Positions 29,022-39,807 of a stretch of DNA of 64,000 nt are shown one piece after another (position 1 is the first letter of the stretch; each line of letters starts with the position of its first letter). Made by a program: the position numbers and the translations under genes. Under the pieces are notes generated by a model, which made no database searches, was not told where the DNA came from, and worked only from the letters and a program-made list of their open reading frames with translations. Where the stretch lies: positions 62,001-126,000 of the forward strand of contig NZ_RQER01000011.1 of the NCBI RefSeq assembly GCF_004770615.1, given 5' to 3'. This DNA comes from Leptospira langatensis (GTDB lineage: Bacteria > Spirochaetota > Leptospiria > Leptospirales > Leptospiraceae).

Positions 29022-29168
29022 AAAATATCGAATCGAAAGTGGGCCACTGCGATCTGCGTTGGCCTGCTTTTCTGTATTGCGATCTATCGAAAGAACGGAA
29101 CAATTACAGATTTATTGTGATCATTCCGTTCAGAGAAGCGTTTTAAAAACTCCACAAATCAGATCACT

Positions 29169-29216
29169 GATCAGGATCGTTGCAGTAGAAACTCGATCCT
29201 GATCTTTCTCTCCTTT
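29169..29216 (+). terminator. Probable terminator after the first DUF1566 gene
   Basis: A perfect 10-bp stem (ATCAGGATCG / CGATCCTGAT) with a 14-base loop, followed by the pyrimidine tract CTTTCTCTCCTTT. The tract is not pure T, so the strength is uncertain. Confidence 0.5.
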
Positions 29217-29491
29217 ACTGGATCATAAGATCCAAAACATTTTCGGCGAAATTCCTATATCGATTTTAGAATTACTTGATGCATTTTGAAGAATCCTTCT
29301 CTTCTTCTATAAGCGTATCTCACGAATTGCGTTAGATACTTCTTTATTTTACTTATAACTCACTTATATTTTGGGTTCTCGGCTGATTTACGGATCCGTA
29401 ATCATTAAGAAAAACTAAATTTCGATGCTTTGTGATGGAACTAAGGCACTATCTACAAGGTCTCATCAACTTTTTAATTCGGAATTTTCAA

Positions 29492-29519
29492 TTGACATAA
29501 GCGGAAGCTAAACTAATAA
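29492..29519 (+). promoter_or_regulatory. Sigma-70-type promoter of the second Omp85-like gene
   Basis: TTGACA (29492-29497), a 16-base spacer, and TAATAA (29514-29519). The ATG at 29552 follows GGAGG. The layout parallels the promoter at 26755-26782, although the surrounding bases differ. Confidence 0.7.
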
Positions 29520-29551
29520 CGAAGAACTTAAAATCTTATGTCGGAGGACGC

Positions 29552-31075
29552 ATGAGGATTAGAGGATTTCATTCGTTGGTATTGGCTACTTGCTTTGCCA
29601 TAACCATAGCGGGAATCGAACTGAAAGCCCAAGAAGGACCTCCTACGCCAGGCTGTGCCAAGCCGGCTCCTAGAACGAATTTACCGTTCCCAATGGACGT
29701 TACAAAACAACTTTGTGCCAAAGATCTTGCCATAAAGAAAGAAGGTTGGTATCCAACTGGTTTACCTCTATTAAACTCCGACCCGAACGAAGGGATCGGT
29801 TATGGCGTGAGGGTTTACGCATACAATAACGGAAAGAAAGTAGATCCTCTTTTCGATTACACTCCGTATAGAACCCGTTTCTTCGCTCAATATTTTAATA
29901 CGAATAAGAACGCTCAGTACCATCAGTTGAGTTTGGACATGCCCTTTATTGGGGATACTCAATGGCGCTTGAGAGGGGATGCTTTCCTGACCATTACCCC
30001 TACCACCCTTTATTTTGGGATCGGTCAGGATTCCATGAAGACACTGAATTATACGGATCGGAACCAACCGGGTGGCCAACAATATACGAACGCTACTTAT
30101 AACAATCAGGCTAATAATCTAAGTTACTATAGACCGGGAGGTCCCCAAGATCCGGTCAATTTTGGTGGGAACACTTACTACGGAATTCCTAGCCAACCTG
30201 GTTTCGTGGTCACCGATAAGATGTACAATCGTTACCAGATAGCAACTCCAATGATCAACCTCAGTACGGAGAGATCCTTTTTCGGCGGAACGGTGCGTTT
30301 GGTGACAGGGTTGAAAGTTTCCGACAATATCATCAATACATTCGATGGCAAAAAGGCGATGGGTTACGATCCTCTCTTTGGAGTAGGATATGGAGCAGAA
30401 GTCCCGAACGGAAAAACCCGTTTGACCCAAGACGAAGAAGCGGGTAAGATCAAAGGATATCACGGAGGATACGTAAACTCTCTCCGCTTGGGCCTTGTGT
30501 ATGATACTCGAGACTTCGAGCCGGATCCGAATAGCGGGGTCTTCTTAGAGGCCACGTATGAAAAGAACAGTAAAGCATTCGGCTCCGACTTTAATTTTCA
30601 GAAATACTTCGCTCAGGGAAAATTCTTCTGGAGTCCGTTCCCGAAGACATTCGACAAACTGGTGTTAGCTTCTCGATTCGGAGCGGGATTATCCGACGGA
30701 GACGTTCCCTTCTTCGAATATAGGAATATGTGGGGAACGGAAGGATTGATCGGAGGACTCGGAGGTCTTCGTACGATTCGAGGCTATAAGCAAGACCGAT
30801 TCGTAGGTAGAATGATGGGTTGGGGTAACTTAGAGATCCGCTGGAAATTTGCTCAGACTTCTATTGGAGGAGAGCATTTTGCCTTCAACTTGGTTCCTTT
30901 CTTCGATTTTGGTAGGGTTTGGGATGATGAGCATAAGGTCGGACTGCAAGGATATAAATACTCCAGAGGGATAGGACTTCGTATCGCATGGAACCAGGCA
31001 ACGATCATCATGATCGATTATGCTAAGTCGCGAGAGGACGAACAGCTATTCGTTAACTTCAGCCACGCGTTCTAA
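29552..31075 (+). CDS. Omp85-superfamily outer-membrane protein, copy 2
   Basis: A 507-residue paralogue of the protein at 26816-28342, with roughly 60-65 percent of residues alike by eye. It has the same signal peptide layout, the N-terminal [20 protein letters not shown] block, the loop-6-type [11 protein letters not shown] and the C-terminal NFSHAF. The N-terminal half of the barrel and the loops (after YFGIGQD and before the loop-6 motif) differ most, while the last 150 residues are most alike. The gene is again followed 10 bases later by a DUF1566 lipoprotein. No POTRA domains. Substrate unknown. Confidence 0.82.
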   Translation: MRIRGFHSLVLATCFAITIAGIELKAQEGPPTPGCAKPAPRTNLPFPMDVTKQLCAKDLAIKKEGWYPTGLPLLNSDPNEGIGYGVRVYAYNNGKKVDPLFDYTPYRTRFFAQYFNTNKNAQYHQLSLDMPFIGDTQWRLRGDAFLTITPTTLYFGIGQDSMKTLNYTDRNQPGGQQYTNATYNNQANNLSYYRPGGPQDPVNFGGNTYYGIPSQPGFVVTDKMYNRYQIATPMINLSTERSFFGGTVRLVTGLKVSDNIINTFDGKKAMGYDPLFGVGYGAEVPNGKTRLTQDEEAGKIKGYHGGYVNSLRLGLVYDTRDFEPDPNSGVFLEATYEKNSKAFGSDFNFQKYFAQGKFFWSPFPKTFDKLVLASRFGAGLSDGDVPFFEYRNMWGTEGLIGGLGGLRTIRGYKQDRFVGRMMGWGNLEIRWKFAQTSIGGEHFAFNLVPFFDFGRVWDDEHKVGLQGYKYSRGIGLRIAWNQATIIMIDYAKSREDEQLFVNFSHAF

Positions 31076-31753
31076 GGATAGGGAAATGAGAATATTCAAT
31101 TTTATTAAATTAATCGTCTTTTTGTCCCTTGCGTTCCTTGGATTCGTAGGTTGCGAAGAGAAAATAGATCATAGTCGTTATGGATTAGCATCAGAAGATA
31201 CAAGCCAACTGATCGCAGGAGCGGCCTTCTTCGAGAATTTCACTGTGAACGGGGATGGTACAACTACAGATAGCATCAGTGGTTTGACCTGGAAGACTTG
31301 CACACAAGGCCAAACGTTCAGCGGAACAGCGAGCCATTATGACTGCCAAGGTTCAGCGGGAAGTGTAACGAACCCCGGAACATACGGAGCGAAACAACTC
31401 CAATACTGCAGTGTGAATTTGGAGTCCTGCAATACGTTAGGAATTCCGCAGACATTAACTGCCGGCAGTGGTGCAAGCTCGGAAGCATACGATTCTTGTG
31501 CGAGTGATGGGACGGCTGGAGGCGGCTGGAGAGTAGCTAATTTCTTAGAGCTAAAGTATCTGAGCTCGAATAGCCGGAACTTCATGATCTTGAAATTCCC
31601 GAATACGATAGACGACTATTATTGGTCATCTACAGCGAACGAGCAGGATGCAAGCGGGAAGACAGCGAGAGCCGTGTCCTTCTCCCTTAGTAATTTTGGG
31701 GATGACGAGAGTTTTACTAAGATCACCCGTTACTTCGTTCGTTGCGTAAGATA
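31063..31753. repeat. Long direct repeat, copy 2
   Basis: Counterpart of 28330-29020, offset by 2733 bases. It starts 13 bases before the end of the Omp85-like gene and ends at the second base of the stop codon; outside these limits the flanks diverge at once (TAG versus TAA, then unrelated sequence). Confidence 0.9.
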
Positions 31754-31754
31754 A
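31086..31754 (+). CDS. DUF1566 (Lcl C-terminal) domain lipoprotein, copy 2
   Basis: 222 residues, same start context (AAGGATAGGG then ATG) and same length as copy 1. Only three residues differ, all in the signal peptide (LAFLGFVGC versus FALLSFVGC); from the lipidated Cys onward the proteins are identical. The DUF1566 motifs are intact. Two identical secreted proteins, each linked to a different barrel, suggest that the lipoprotein is the constant partner and the barrel the variable one. Confidence 0.88.
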   Translation: MRIFNFIKLIVFLSLAFLGFVGCEEKIDHSRYGLASEDTSQLIAGAAFFENFTVNGDGTTTDSISGLTWKTCTQGQTFSGTASHYDCQGSAGSVTNPGTYGAKQLQYCSVNLESCNTLGIPQTLTAGSGASSEAYDSCASDGTAGGGWRVANFLELKYLSSNSRNFMILKFPNTIDDYYWSSTANEQDASGKTARAVSFSLSNFGDDESFTKITRYFVRCVR

Positions 31755-31766
31755 GAAGATCATCAA

Positions 31767-31803
31767 TACGAGATCGATTGCTTTTAGTGGAATCGATCTC
31801 GTA
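31767..31803. terminator. Perfect 13-bp hairpin between convergent genes
   Basis: TACGAGATCGATT pairs fully with AATCGATCTCGTA around an 11-base loop. It lies just after the second DUF1566 gene and about 60 bases before the end of convergent nadB. There is no T tract, so intrinsic termination is uncertain; it may stabilise the 3' end of one transcript. Confidence 0.45.
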
Positions 31804-31864
31804 GCTTGAATTGAGACTCCGTAGCCATCAATGATGGAATAAAAGCAGTGCCGAAATAGTCTAT

Positions 31865-33481
31865 CTAGAGAGGTGCCTGCAAATCTCCGTGGACTAGATC
31901 ATTGATCAAAACAGTATCATGGCGAGAAGGAGTGCGATTCTCCGGATAATCCGTAGAATAATGGAGTCCTCTGCTTTCCTGTCTTGCTAACGCAGAGCGG
32001 ATGATGAGTTCTGCCACCAAAACTAAATTACGAAGTTCTAATAGAGGATTTGTGACTATAGTGCGATTATAATAGTCCCGCACTTCCGCATAGATCAGAT
32101 CCATTCTGCGTTTTGCCCTTTCCAAACGAAGATTGGAGCGGACGATCCCCACATAATTCGACATTGCATTCTTGATCTCGGAAAGATCGTGGGAGATAAG
32201 CACCCATTCCTCCGTATTGACCAGGCCCTCTTTGTCCCAGGCGGGGATCTTTTCGTGTTCCGGTAAAAAAGAAGGAGGATGTGCCTTGATCTCTTCCGCA
32301 ATGCGATTGGAAAATACCAAACATTCCAAAAGACTGTTAGAGGCGAGACGGTTCCCTCCGTGCACTCCAGTGCAAGCAGCTTCTCCCGCTGCGAACAAGT
32401 TCTCTATTCTAGTTTTTCCGAATAGATCCGTTGCTATTCCTCCGCACATGAAGTGGGCCGCGGGAACAACGGGGATGGGATCCGTTGTGATATCTATCCC
32501 TAGTTCCAAACATTTTGCATAGATAGAAGGAAAGGCGTGCTTGATCTCAGAAGCAGGCTTGTGGGAAATATCCAGCCAAACATGAGGATTGCCCGACTTT
32601 TTCATTTCTGCGTCGATCGCGCGTGCCACTATATCCCGGGTTGCCAGATCTCCCATAGGATGGTACTTCTTCATAAAAGGTTCTCCATCCATGGTAAGAA
32701 GTATCGCTCCGTTCCCTCTTACTGCCTCTGAGATCAGAAAGGAATCTCCCTTCTCATGATAAAGAGAAGTAGGGTGGAATTGATAGAATTCCATATTACG
32801 GATCTCTGCTCCGGCTCTATAGGCGCAGGCAACCCCGTCTCCTGTCGCGATCTTAGGATTCGTGGTATGGGAATATACCTGTCCGGAACCGCCGCTGGCA
32901 ATGATCGTCTTTTTTGCCAGAACGGGAATGATCTCTCCCGTATGATTGGAAAGAACATATGCCCCAAAGCAGATCAATCCTTTCCTTTTCAGATGGTGCG
33001 GAGTGATCAGATCTACTACAGTATGATATTCTAATATACGAATATTCGGATTTTGCTTTACGACTTGCAGAAGGGTTTTTTCTATCTCGTGGCCGGTGCG
33101 ATCGTGAGCATGCACGATCCTGTTTGTTCCGTGACCGCCCTCTCTATGAAGGTCGAATCCTCCCTGAGGGTCCATATTGAAGGGAACTCCGAATTCCAAG
33201 AGTTCCTTTACGAGGGCGGGGCCTTCTTCTACCAGGATCTGGACTGCTTCCGGATCACAGAGTCCTGCTCCTGATTCCAGGGTGTCCTTGATATGATCCT
33301 CGAATTTATCTCCTTGGGCGAAGACGGACGCGATCCCGCCCTGGGCATAATTCGTATTGGATTCGTAGTCGGACTTTTTGGTGACGATTACCGTCTCTCC
33401 GACGCTGGAAAGTTTTAAGGCCTGGAAAAGACCGGTAATACCGCTTCCTATGACTAAAAAATCGGTTTTGATTCTTGGCAT
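31865..33481 (-). CDS. nadB: L-aspartate oxidase
   Basis: A 538-residue FAD enzyme that oxidises L-aspartate to iminoaspartate, the first step of de novo NAD synthesis. The N-terminal FAD-binding motif is [13 protein letters not shown]. The substrate-domain motifs YAQGGIASV, the [19 protein letters not shown] block and HFMCGGI are intact, as is [20 protein letters not shown]. The C-terminal helical domain is complete. Length is normal for NadB. nadA and nadC are not in the window. It lies about 40 bases downstream of the S41 protease gene on the same strand. Confidence 0.95.
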   Translation of the reverse strand: MPRIKTDFLVIGSGITGLFQALKLSSVGETVIVTKKSDYESNTNYAQGGIASVFAQGDKFEDHIKDTLESGAGLCDPEAVQILVEEGPALVKELLEFGVPFNMDPQGGFDLHREGGHGTNRIVHAHDRTGHEIEKTLLQVVKQNPNIRILEYHTVVDLITPHHLKRKGLICFGAYVLSNHTGEIIPVLAKKTIIASGGSGQVYSHTTNPKIATGDGVACAYRAGAEIRNMEFYQFHPTSLYHEKGDSFLISEAVRGNGAILLTMDGEPFMKKYHPMGDLATRDIVARAIDAEMKKSGNPHVWLDISHKPASEIKHAFPSIYAKCLELGIDITTDPIPVVPAAHFMCGGIATDLFGKTRIENLFAAGEAACTGVHGGNRLASNSLLECLVFSNRIAEEIKAHPPSFLPEHEKIPAWDKEGLVNTEEWVLISHDLSEIKNAMSNYVGIVRSNLRLERAKRRMDLIYAEVRDYYNRTIVTNPLLELRNLVLVAELIIRSALARQESRGLHYSTDYPENRTPSRHDTVLINDLVHGDLQAPL

Positions 33482-33523
33482 TTTGAATAAAAGGAGCGCC
33501 CCGGTAAGACCGCTCCGGGGATC

Positions 33524-35329
33524 TTACTTACGTTTCGAGTTTAAAAGTGCCTCTACGTAATCGATGGAACGAATGAGCTGGTAATCCGGTTTGATCGGAT
33601 CGTTCTTATGCTCATGGATGAACTTCTCTCCCTTGCCGTTCGTCTTGACCCAAGCTTCCAATTTCTTTACGTCGAAATGGCTTTTTTCTTCGGAAGCAGA
33701 AGGAAGTTCAGGCAAGTGATTCCACATATTTTCCTCTCTATAGTGGAAAGGGAAGGAGCCGTCTTCTTCTGCAGAGACGTCCACGTCCGGTTTTACTCCA
33801 ACTACTTGGATCGTATTTCCGGAAGGTGAATAGTATCTGGATTGAGTTAACTTAATATAGTACGCGTTATTCCCTCTTAGCTCCTGTAACTTTTGCACAG
33901 TGGCCTTACCGAAGGATCTTTCCCCTAAGATCAATCCTCTGCCATGATGTTTGAGAGCCGATGCTACGATCTCGGAAGCGGAAGCGGACTTAGCATTGAT
34001 GAGTACCGCAACAGGAAGATCGGTTAGATCTTTTTTGCCAGCATTCGAATCTTCCGGACTTCTGTTCGGGCTTTTTACCGAAACGATGAGTCCATTGGTC
34101 ACGAACATATCCGCAAGATCGATGGCTAGATCCAAATAACCTCCCGGGTTATTTCTGAGATCCAATACGAGAGCTCTCAGTTTGCTTCCTTTCGCCGCAG
34201 ACTGTTTTTCCAATTCCTTGAAATGTTGTACGAATTCACGATCCACAGGAGGATCCGATTTCACGAATCCGGTCAGCTTGATATATCCGATGTACGGATA
34301 ATTATCGATCAGCTTGCTTGTGATATTCTTGATCTCGATGGTATCTCGAATGACTTCGATGACCAGTGTCCCGGAGACTCCTTTTCTGCGAATGGTAAGT
34401 GCTACCTTGGAGCCTTTCTTTCCTTTGATCCTTTCTACAACCTTGTCCAGGATCATTCCTTTTACGGATTTTCCATCCACTGCGAGAATCGTATCTCCCG
34501 CTCGGACCCCGGCGTTGACTGCAGGTCTTCCTTCTAAAGGATTTTCTACGATGACTTCTTTATTTCCACCGCCGCTTAGGATAGCGCCAATCCCTTCGAA
34601 ACTTCCGTCTTCGATCTTAGCCATGGATTCTTCCCAGGCTGCCTTTAAGAAGACTTGGCTATGAGGATCCAAGGAGGAAAGATACCCGTTCGCTGCGGCG
34701 AGATACACGTCTTTCAACGAGAACGGTTCTTTTTCCTTATTGTCCTCTTCTCCAAACGGATCCTTGAGAGGAGGAGTGCTATAGTTCTGGATGTTTTTTT
34801 CTATATACGCAAGAATACGATCGAAGTCTTTCTTAGAGAAATTGGTCTGTTCCCATTTCGCGGTGAGAACCTTCTTTCTTACCCTTTCTCTATCGACTAG
34901 TTTCAATACTTCCTCGTTAGAGAGCTTGGGCTTATTGGATTCTTCCTTCAGCTTTCTGTCTCGGATCTTTTCGACTTCCTTATAATCCGGATCGAATAGA
35001 ACGAATTTGTCCTCAGGAGAGAGCTTGAAGGTTTTACCTGGGAAGATATCGTCCGACTCTTCGTACTTTTCCCGATCGTTAAAATAACTTTCCGGGTACA
35101 GATAGAGCCCGTGAGGAAGAGAGAGTAGGGCAAAGACTGCGGCGTCCTTATAGGCGCGGTTTTTATCTATGTTTTTATCTATGTAATTTCCCTCAACGGT
35201 CTTGACTACACTGTCAAAATCTTTGAGATTGAAATCTGCCGTAGTCTTGGAGTTTCCGGAAGAAGGTTGGCAGAAGAAGATGCTCGTACATAAAACAACG
35301 GAGATAAAGGATAAAGAGAGAGATCTCAT
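33524..35329 (-). CDS. S41-family (C-terminal processing) peptidase, predicted lipoprotein
   Basis: 601 residues from the ATG at 35329; an in-frame TTG three codons earlier is an alternative. The signal peptide ends SIFFC (lipidated Cys plausible). A helical region (about 30-230) precedes a PDZ domain ([13 protein letters not shown]... [18 protein letters not shown]) and the peptidase domain with [19 protein letters not shown], the nucleophile in [15 protein letters not shown], and the Lys of [11 protein letters not shown]. The Ser/Lys dyad is intact. Ctp/Tsp proteases trim or degrade periplasmic proteins from their C-termini. It is longer than typical CtpA because of the N-terminal helical part. 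Confidence 0.9.
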   Translation of the reverse strand: MRSLSLSFISVVLCTSIFFCQPSSGNSKTTADFNLKDFDSVVKTVEGNYIDKNIDKNRAYKDAAVFALLSLPHGLYLYPESYFNDREKYEESDDIFPGKTFKLSPEDKFVLFDPDYKEVEKIRDRKLKEESNKPKLSNEEVLKLVDRERVRKKVLTAKWEQTNFSKKDFDRILAYIEKNIQNYSTPPLKDPFGEEDNKEKEPFSLKDVYLAAANGYLSSLDPHSQVFLKAAWEESMAKIEDGSFEGIGAILSGGGNKEVIVENPLEGRPAVNAGVRAGDTILAVDGKSVKGMILDKVVERIKGKKGSKVALTIRRKGVSGTLVIEVIRDTIEIKNITSKLIDNYPYIGYIKLTGFVKSDPPVDREFVQHFKELEKQSAAKGSKLRALVLDLRNNPGGYLDLAIDLADMFVTNGLIVSVKSPNRSPEDSNAGKKDLTDLPVAVLINAKSASASEIVASALKHHGRGLILGERSFGKATVQKLQELRGNNAYYIKLTQSRYYSPSGNTIQVVGVKPDVDVSAEEDGSFPFHYREENMWNHLPELPSASEEKSHFDVKKLEAWVKTNGKGEKFIHEHKNDPIKPDYQLIRSIDYVEALLNSKRK

Positions 35330-35429
35330 GCGTTTCAAATCGGTTCCTCTTTGTGCACGGCTGATTTTCGATCATTTTCCACTTGGAACGAGCATTGTCA
35401 ATCTATTCCCCCGAAAACTAGGATGCTAC

Positions 35430-36386
35430 ATGAGTTTGGGGACAAAACCCGGTTCGTTTTTAAATTATTCTATCCTTCTATTTTTTTGCTTCTTGGGAAC
35501 CTCAGGTTGCACCTCCGTCTCCGTTCCGGGTGGAGGAAGATTCGGTTCCGAACTCATCCAAGAACAAGCCATCTTGGATTTTTACGGATCGGAAGAGGAA
35601 AGAAATTCTTCCCTGCAACTTTTACGATCTACATGTAGATCTCTGAGAAAAGACAGGGGTCTCGCTTGTTATAATCTATCCGTTTTGTACGATTCTCTGG
35701 GAGACTCTGCCGCCGCTTGGGATTACGCAGTGAGGGCCAAGAACTCGGATCCGAAGGATCCTTTGTATGGAGAGCTTGCCTTCTCCGCTTCCTTAAAGAT
35801 GGAAGGGCAGAATGGTACTCTGCCGGACTCCGAAGAAGCGCTGTATAAAGAAGCCTTGGACTCCTGCAAGAAAGGAAAGAAGGAAGAAGCGAACGCCTCC
35901 GTTTCCAAATTGGTAGAGTTAGGAAGTGTTTCCAAGGAATCTCTGAGCAAGGGGATCTTTGCGGAATGCGGATTGGACCCTTCCTTACTCGCCAGGGCAA
36001 AATCGAATTCGATCAAGCCTTCTTTGGAATATTATAAATCTTTGGAAAAGGATCATCCTTACAAAAAGGTATGGGATCTTTCCGGAGAATTCGGACGTAC
36101 TCCGAAAGAGCCGATCTCGGCCAACAAAGCCACTCAATCCTGGAGGGAATTGAAAAAGGCTCTAGGGTCTAAGGACCAAGCGTCCGCCAAAAGACATCTG
36201 ATCTCTTTTAAGGAGGGCTTGGATCTTTTAGCCAAGGAGAATGCGCAAAGCTCAGCTCTTGCTTCCAACCTGAAAAAGGCCGCCTTTTTGCTCTTGTCGG
36301 AGGATTCGAATTATTCCGCCTTTAAGGAACTCGCAAAAGAATTGGATGCAGGAAACTCCCGCTCCGCTCAAGTCGCAAAACCTTAA
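35430..36386 (+). CDS. Hypothetical lipoprotein with TPR-like helices
   Basis: 318 residues from an ATG at 35430 with AGGA upstream, giving a signal peptide with a spirochaete-type lipobox (GTSGC). Frames extending further upstream would read across the divergent S41 gene start. The mature part holds TPR-like helices (LACYNLSVLYDSLGDSAAAWDYAVRAKNSDP; EEALYKEALDSCKKGKKEEANASV) and many Ser/Lys. No named family recognised. It is divergent from the S41 protease gene. Confidence 0.7.
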   Translation: MSLGTKPGSFLNYSILLFFCFLGTSGCTSVSVPGGGRFGSELIQEQAILDFYGSEEERNSSLQLLRSTCRSLRKDRGLACYNLSVLYDSLGDSAAAWDYAVRAKNSDPKDPLYGELAFSASLKMEGQNGTLPDSEEALYKEALDSCKKGKKEEANASVSKLVELGSVSKESLSKGIFAECGLDPSLLARAKSNSIKPSLEYYKSLEKDHPYKKVWDLSGEFGRTPKEPISANKATQSWRELKKALGSKDQASAKRHLISFKEGLDLLAKENAQSSALASNLKKAAFLLLSEDSNYSAFKELAKELDAGNSRSAQVAKP

Positions 36387-36437
36387 ACTCATTCGTAGTC
36401 CAAACCTCTTCAGAAAGAAGAATTGGACATGTTGCTT

Positions 36438-37193
36438 TTATCCGGCTTTCGAGATCGCCTGCAAATAGACTTCTACCGCTTTTTGGATCCCGACTTCTAA
36501 AGCGTAGGACATGAGTCTGTGTCCGATCGAGACTTCTTGCAAGCCGGGCAAACTAGCAAACAGGGGCAGATTGTATTGGTCCAGATCATGACCGGCGTTA
36601 ATCCCGATCTTTTCTTTTTCCAGGAATTCCGCAGCGAGACGAAAGGTCTCGAAGATCTTCTTTCCTTTTTCGGGAGACTCGTCGAAGGCATGGGCATAGG
36701 GTCCAGTATAGAATTCTACCCGATCCGCTCCTGTGGATCTCACAAGTTGCAGGTTTTCCGGATCCGTTTCCATAAAGATAGAAACTCGTATACCCGCGGC
36801 TTGGATCTTTTTGATATATTCCGTTAAGCTAGTCTTTTCCTTTTTCAGATCGAAACCGTGATCTGAAGTGATCTCTCCCGGAGTAACGGGGACTAACGTT
36901 GCTTGGTCCGGTTTTGCCTCTAAAACCAGGTCCAAAAATCTTGCAGAAGGTTCCCCTTCTATATTGTATTCTATCCGAGTTTTGTTCTTTTCATTGTACT
37001 TTTGCAGGAATACTTTTAGATCAAACACATCCTGCTTCTTGATATGCCTTTCATCTTCTCTGGGATGGACCGTGATCCCATGAGCACCGGCCTTCAGGAT
37101 CAGTTCCGAAATGGCCAAAAGGTCAGGATGATTCCCTCCCCTGGAATTTCTTAAAGTAGCAACCTTGTTTACGTTCACACTCAGATGGATCAT
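36438..37193 (-). CDS. pdxJ: Pyridoxine 5'-phosphate synthase
   Basis: A 251-residue TIM-barrel enzyme that makes pyridoxine 5'-phosphate from deoxyxylulose 5-phosphate and an aminoacetone phosphate. Diagnostic motifs: [15 protein letters not shown] at the N-terminus, [34 protein letters not shown] and [11 protein letters not shown]. Length is typical. Convergent with the TPR-like lipoprotein gene. Confidence 0.95.
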   Translation of the reverse strand: MIHLSVNVNKVATLRNSRGGNHPDLLAISELILKAGAHGITVHPREDERHIKKQDVFDLKVFLQKYNEKNKTRIEYNIEGEPSARFLDLVLEAKPDQATLVPVTPGEITSDHGFDLKKEKTSLTEYIKKIQAAGIRVSIFMETDPENLQLVRSTGADRVEFYTGPYAHAFDESPEKGKKIFETFRLAAEFLEKEKIGINAGHDLDQYNLPLFASLPGLQEVSIGHRLMSYALEVGIQKAVEVYLQAISKAG

Positions 37194-37328
37194 ATAGAAT
37201 CGCCAAATACTCGTTGTTTATTGTTCTAATGACAAAATTTGCAAAATAAGAAAATTTACCTTGGATTTTCGCATTTTGCAAATTCCTGCTTGAATCGGAA
37301 TAACTGTCTTCCAGCATGGTCAATTCCG

Positions 37329-37762
<434 letters not shown>

Positions 37763-37763
<1 letters not shown>

Positions 37764-38659
37764 TTCCTTCTCCAAATCCCATACTCATTCTTGCGGCTCC
37801 GACCGGAGCCGGAAAAACAGCCCTTGTTCGGGAGCTGGATCCTTCTCGTTTTGAAATCCTCTCTTTTGATTCCCGCCAGATCTATAAAGAACTCAGCATA
37901 GGAACGGCTGCTCCGACCCCGGAAGACGTCCAAAGAATTCCCCACCATCTCGTATCCTTGCTCTCTCCTGCCGAATCCGTGCATGCAGGAATGTACACTC
38001 GTCTAGCAGAAGAGGCGATAGACGGGGTCATTTCCAGAGGAAGGATCCCCGTTTTAACTGCGGGGACCGGTTTCTATCTGAACGCTTTCCTATTCGGAAT
38101 GTTCCCTGTGCCAACGATCAGTGAACAGATCAAACAGAAGGTAGAGTCCCTTTCTATGGAAGAAAGGATCGAGGAACTGAAACGGCTGGATCCGAAGGCC
38201 TTGGAAAAGATCTTTCCTAACGACAATTATAGGTATGGACGGGCCTTGGAAGTGAATCTAATGGGAACCGTTTGGTCCGAATTGAAATTGGAAGAAGGGG
38301 GAGGAGCCGTCTCTTCCCGGAACCTGAAAATCCTGGGAGCGTACTTTTTGGACCTGGATCGAAAGGAATTGTACTCTCGGATCGATGCAAGAGCTAAGCA
38401 AATGATAGAGGCCGGGATGGCCGAAGAAGCTAGAAGGGTGGCGAAAGAATACGGGGAAGATTGTCCCGGCCTTCAGTCACTAGGTTATAATTTCGCGCTT
38501 GAAAATATTAAAGGAACGTCCAATCTTGAGACATTCTTTGGGAATCTAAGCCAATCCCATCGGAATTACGCCAAACGTCAGATCACTTGGTTCCGAAAGC
38601 AGAAGTTTTTGGAACCGATCCATCCGAAAGAGGCGTACGATAAGATTAAAAAAATATAA
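37763..38659 (+). CDS. miaA: tRNA dimethylallyltransferase, apparent ATT start
   Basis: The enzyme transfers a dimethylallyl group to A37 of tRNAs reading UNN codons. The P-loop ([12 protein letters not shown]) and the [16 protein letters not shown] block lie upstream of the first in-frame ATG, GTG or TTG (the TTG at 37958), so the real start must be earlier. Reading back, the frame has no standard start before a stop at 37700. The best candidate is ATT at 37763 ([15 protein letters not shown]), overlapping the TAA of the preceding gene and 5-6 bases after GGAGGAGG; ATA at 37760 is the alternative. From ATT the protein is 298 residues, the usual MiaA length. The rest is intact ([33 protein letters not shown]). 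Confidence 0.88.
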
Positions 38660-38673
38660 AACGGATAAAGTCT

Positions 38674-38925
38674 ATGTCTGCTAAAAATAATATACAGGAC
38701 CAACTACTCAATACGGCTAGAAAAGAAAAATTGGAATTGACCATCTATCTTTTAAACGGAGTCCCTTTAAAAGGTAAAGTAGTCAGCTTTGATAATTTCA
38801 CAATCGTCTTAGAGCAAGAAAACAAACAGAGTCTTGTCTATAAGCACGCGATCTCTACGATCATTCCTTCCAAAGTAATCAAACTTTATACAGAAGAAGC
38901 GGCTAAAGAAGCTCCTTCCGCCTAA
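38674..38925 (+). CDS. hfq: RNA chaperone Hfq
   Basis: An 83-residue Sm-fold protein that helps small RNAs pair with mRNAs. Sm1 region: [27 protein letters not shown]; Sm2 motif [12 protein letters not shown] is the classical one. The N-terminus [14 protein letters not shown] also fits. It lies 14 bases after miaA, the same miaA-hfq order as in proteobacteria. The acidic-tipped C-terminus ([10 protein letters not shown]) is short. Confidence 0.96.
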   Translation: MSAKNNIQDQLLNTARKEKLELTIYLLNGVPLKGKVVSFDNFTIVLEQENKQSLVYKHAISTIIPSKVIKLYTEEAAKEAPSA

Positions 38926-39804
38926 ATGTTTCGAAAGGTAGGCCGGGCTCTTTTCATTCTATGTTTGTTAGCCGGGATCGGCATCGTATCGTATCCCGTT
39001 TTTCTAATACATGAAAAAGAGGCCCTGGTCGTCTGGGGAAAAGACGATCGACTGATCTCCTTTATTCGGGGACCAGGTTTTGTCTATCAGCCGGAAGCCT
39101 TACAATTCTGGGAGAAGAAGGTCACAAAGGAACCCTTAAGTTCCCTGGCCTTGGATCTGGACCTGAACTACGATCTTTCTTCCGGTTTGTTTCCGGATAA
39201 GTCGGACGAAGGCCGAATACGTGCCAAAATAGATCTTTCCTTTCATCTAGAAGGAGAGGAAGCCAAGAAATTCTTTCTATTGGGGGGAAGGTCCACTTCC
39301 GGCCAGTCAAAGTATGTCTCGGCGCTATTTCTTTCTAAGCTTAGATCGGCAATCGAAGACGATAAGAACTTAAACCTGAACAAGGATGCGATCTCTCTCT
39401 TTTTGAGAAGGGACCTTGGACCCGCTTTAAGTAAGGAGCTCGGTTGGCTGCAAGTGGAGTCTGTTCGTATCCTAAGCCTGGACGTTCCGGATCCTATACT
39501 GATCGCAAACATATTTCGTAATCCTAATTTTATACTAGCTAAAAAGCTAGAGAAAATAGAAGCCCTAAAGAGGGCGGAATTGCATTTGATACAAGAAGAA
39601 GCGAAACTCTCCGTTTCCAAAAAGAAATGGGAACAATATAAGGAATTTTTAAAGAAAAATCCGGATATGAAAGAGTTTCTTCTCTACGACAATATCGGAG
39701 AAAAGACGGAGGTGATCCTTCTTCCTTCCGATTCTATCTTTGGAGATCCCAAGACTTTGAGTAAAAAGAAACAATCCGCCCCGAAAGCCAAAGAGGTGGA
39801 ATAA
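38926..39804 (+). CDS. SPFH/prohibitin-like membrane protein (possible HflK/HflC relative)
   Basis: 292 residues; the ATG directly follows the hfq stop. One N-terminal membrane segment (about 5-28) is followed by EKEALVVWGKDDRLISFIRGPGFVYQP, which has the layout of the first strand pair of SPFH domains (self-reference VV.G, then a G-P-G-(F/L)-x-(F/Y) turn). The region around 175-190 (VESVRILSLDVPDPI) resembles the end of the domain, and a coiled-coil-like Lys/Glu-rich helix (about 215-255) follows. HflK/HflC sit downstream of miaA-hfq in proteobacteria, which supports the idea. The similarity is weak and only a single such gene is present. Confidence 0.55.
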   Translation: MFRKVGRALFILCLLAGIGIVSYPVFLIHEKEALVVWGKDDRLISFIRGPGFVYQPEALQFWEKKVTKEPLSSLALDLDLNYDLSSGLFPDKSDEGRIRAKIDLSFHLEGEEAKKFFLLGGRSTSGQSKYVSALFLSKLRSAIEDDKNLNLNKDAISLFLRRDLGPALSKELGWLQVESVRILSLDVPDPILIANIFRNPNFILAKKLEKIEALKRAELHLIQEEAKLSVSKKKWEQYKEFLKKNPDMKEFLLYDNIGEKTEVILLPSDSIFGDPKTLSKKKQSAPKAKEVE

Positions 39805-39807
39805 TAC

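Larger units (their letters stand above)
29022..29551. other. Intergenic region between the two Omp85/DUF1566 modules
   Basis: 530 bases without a credible gene. Early in it the GGCCA/TGGCC arms near 29041-29065 followed by TGCTTTT, and the larger hairpin at 29169-29203, look like transcription stops for the first module. The remainder is A+T rich and ends with a good promoter and GGAGG ribosome site for the second Omp85-like gene. The region shows no evident similarity to the gap in front of the first module. Confidence 0.6.

Noticed and set aside
29022..29551. A third, decayed copy of the DUF1566 gene in the gap between modules
   Set aside because: No stretch resembling the lipoprotein or the barrel was seen on either strand.
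37958..38659. miaA starting at the TTG at 37958
   Set aside because: It would remove the P-loop and the substrate-binding block, which are fully preserved in the same frame just upstream.
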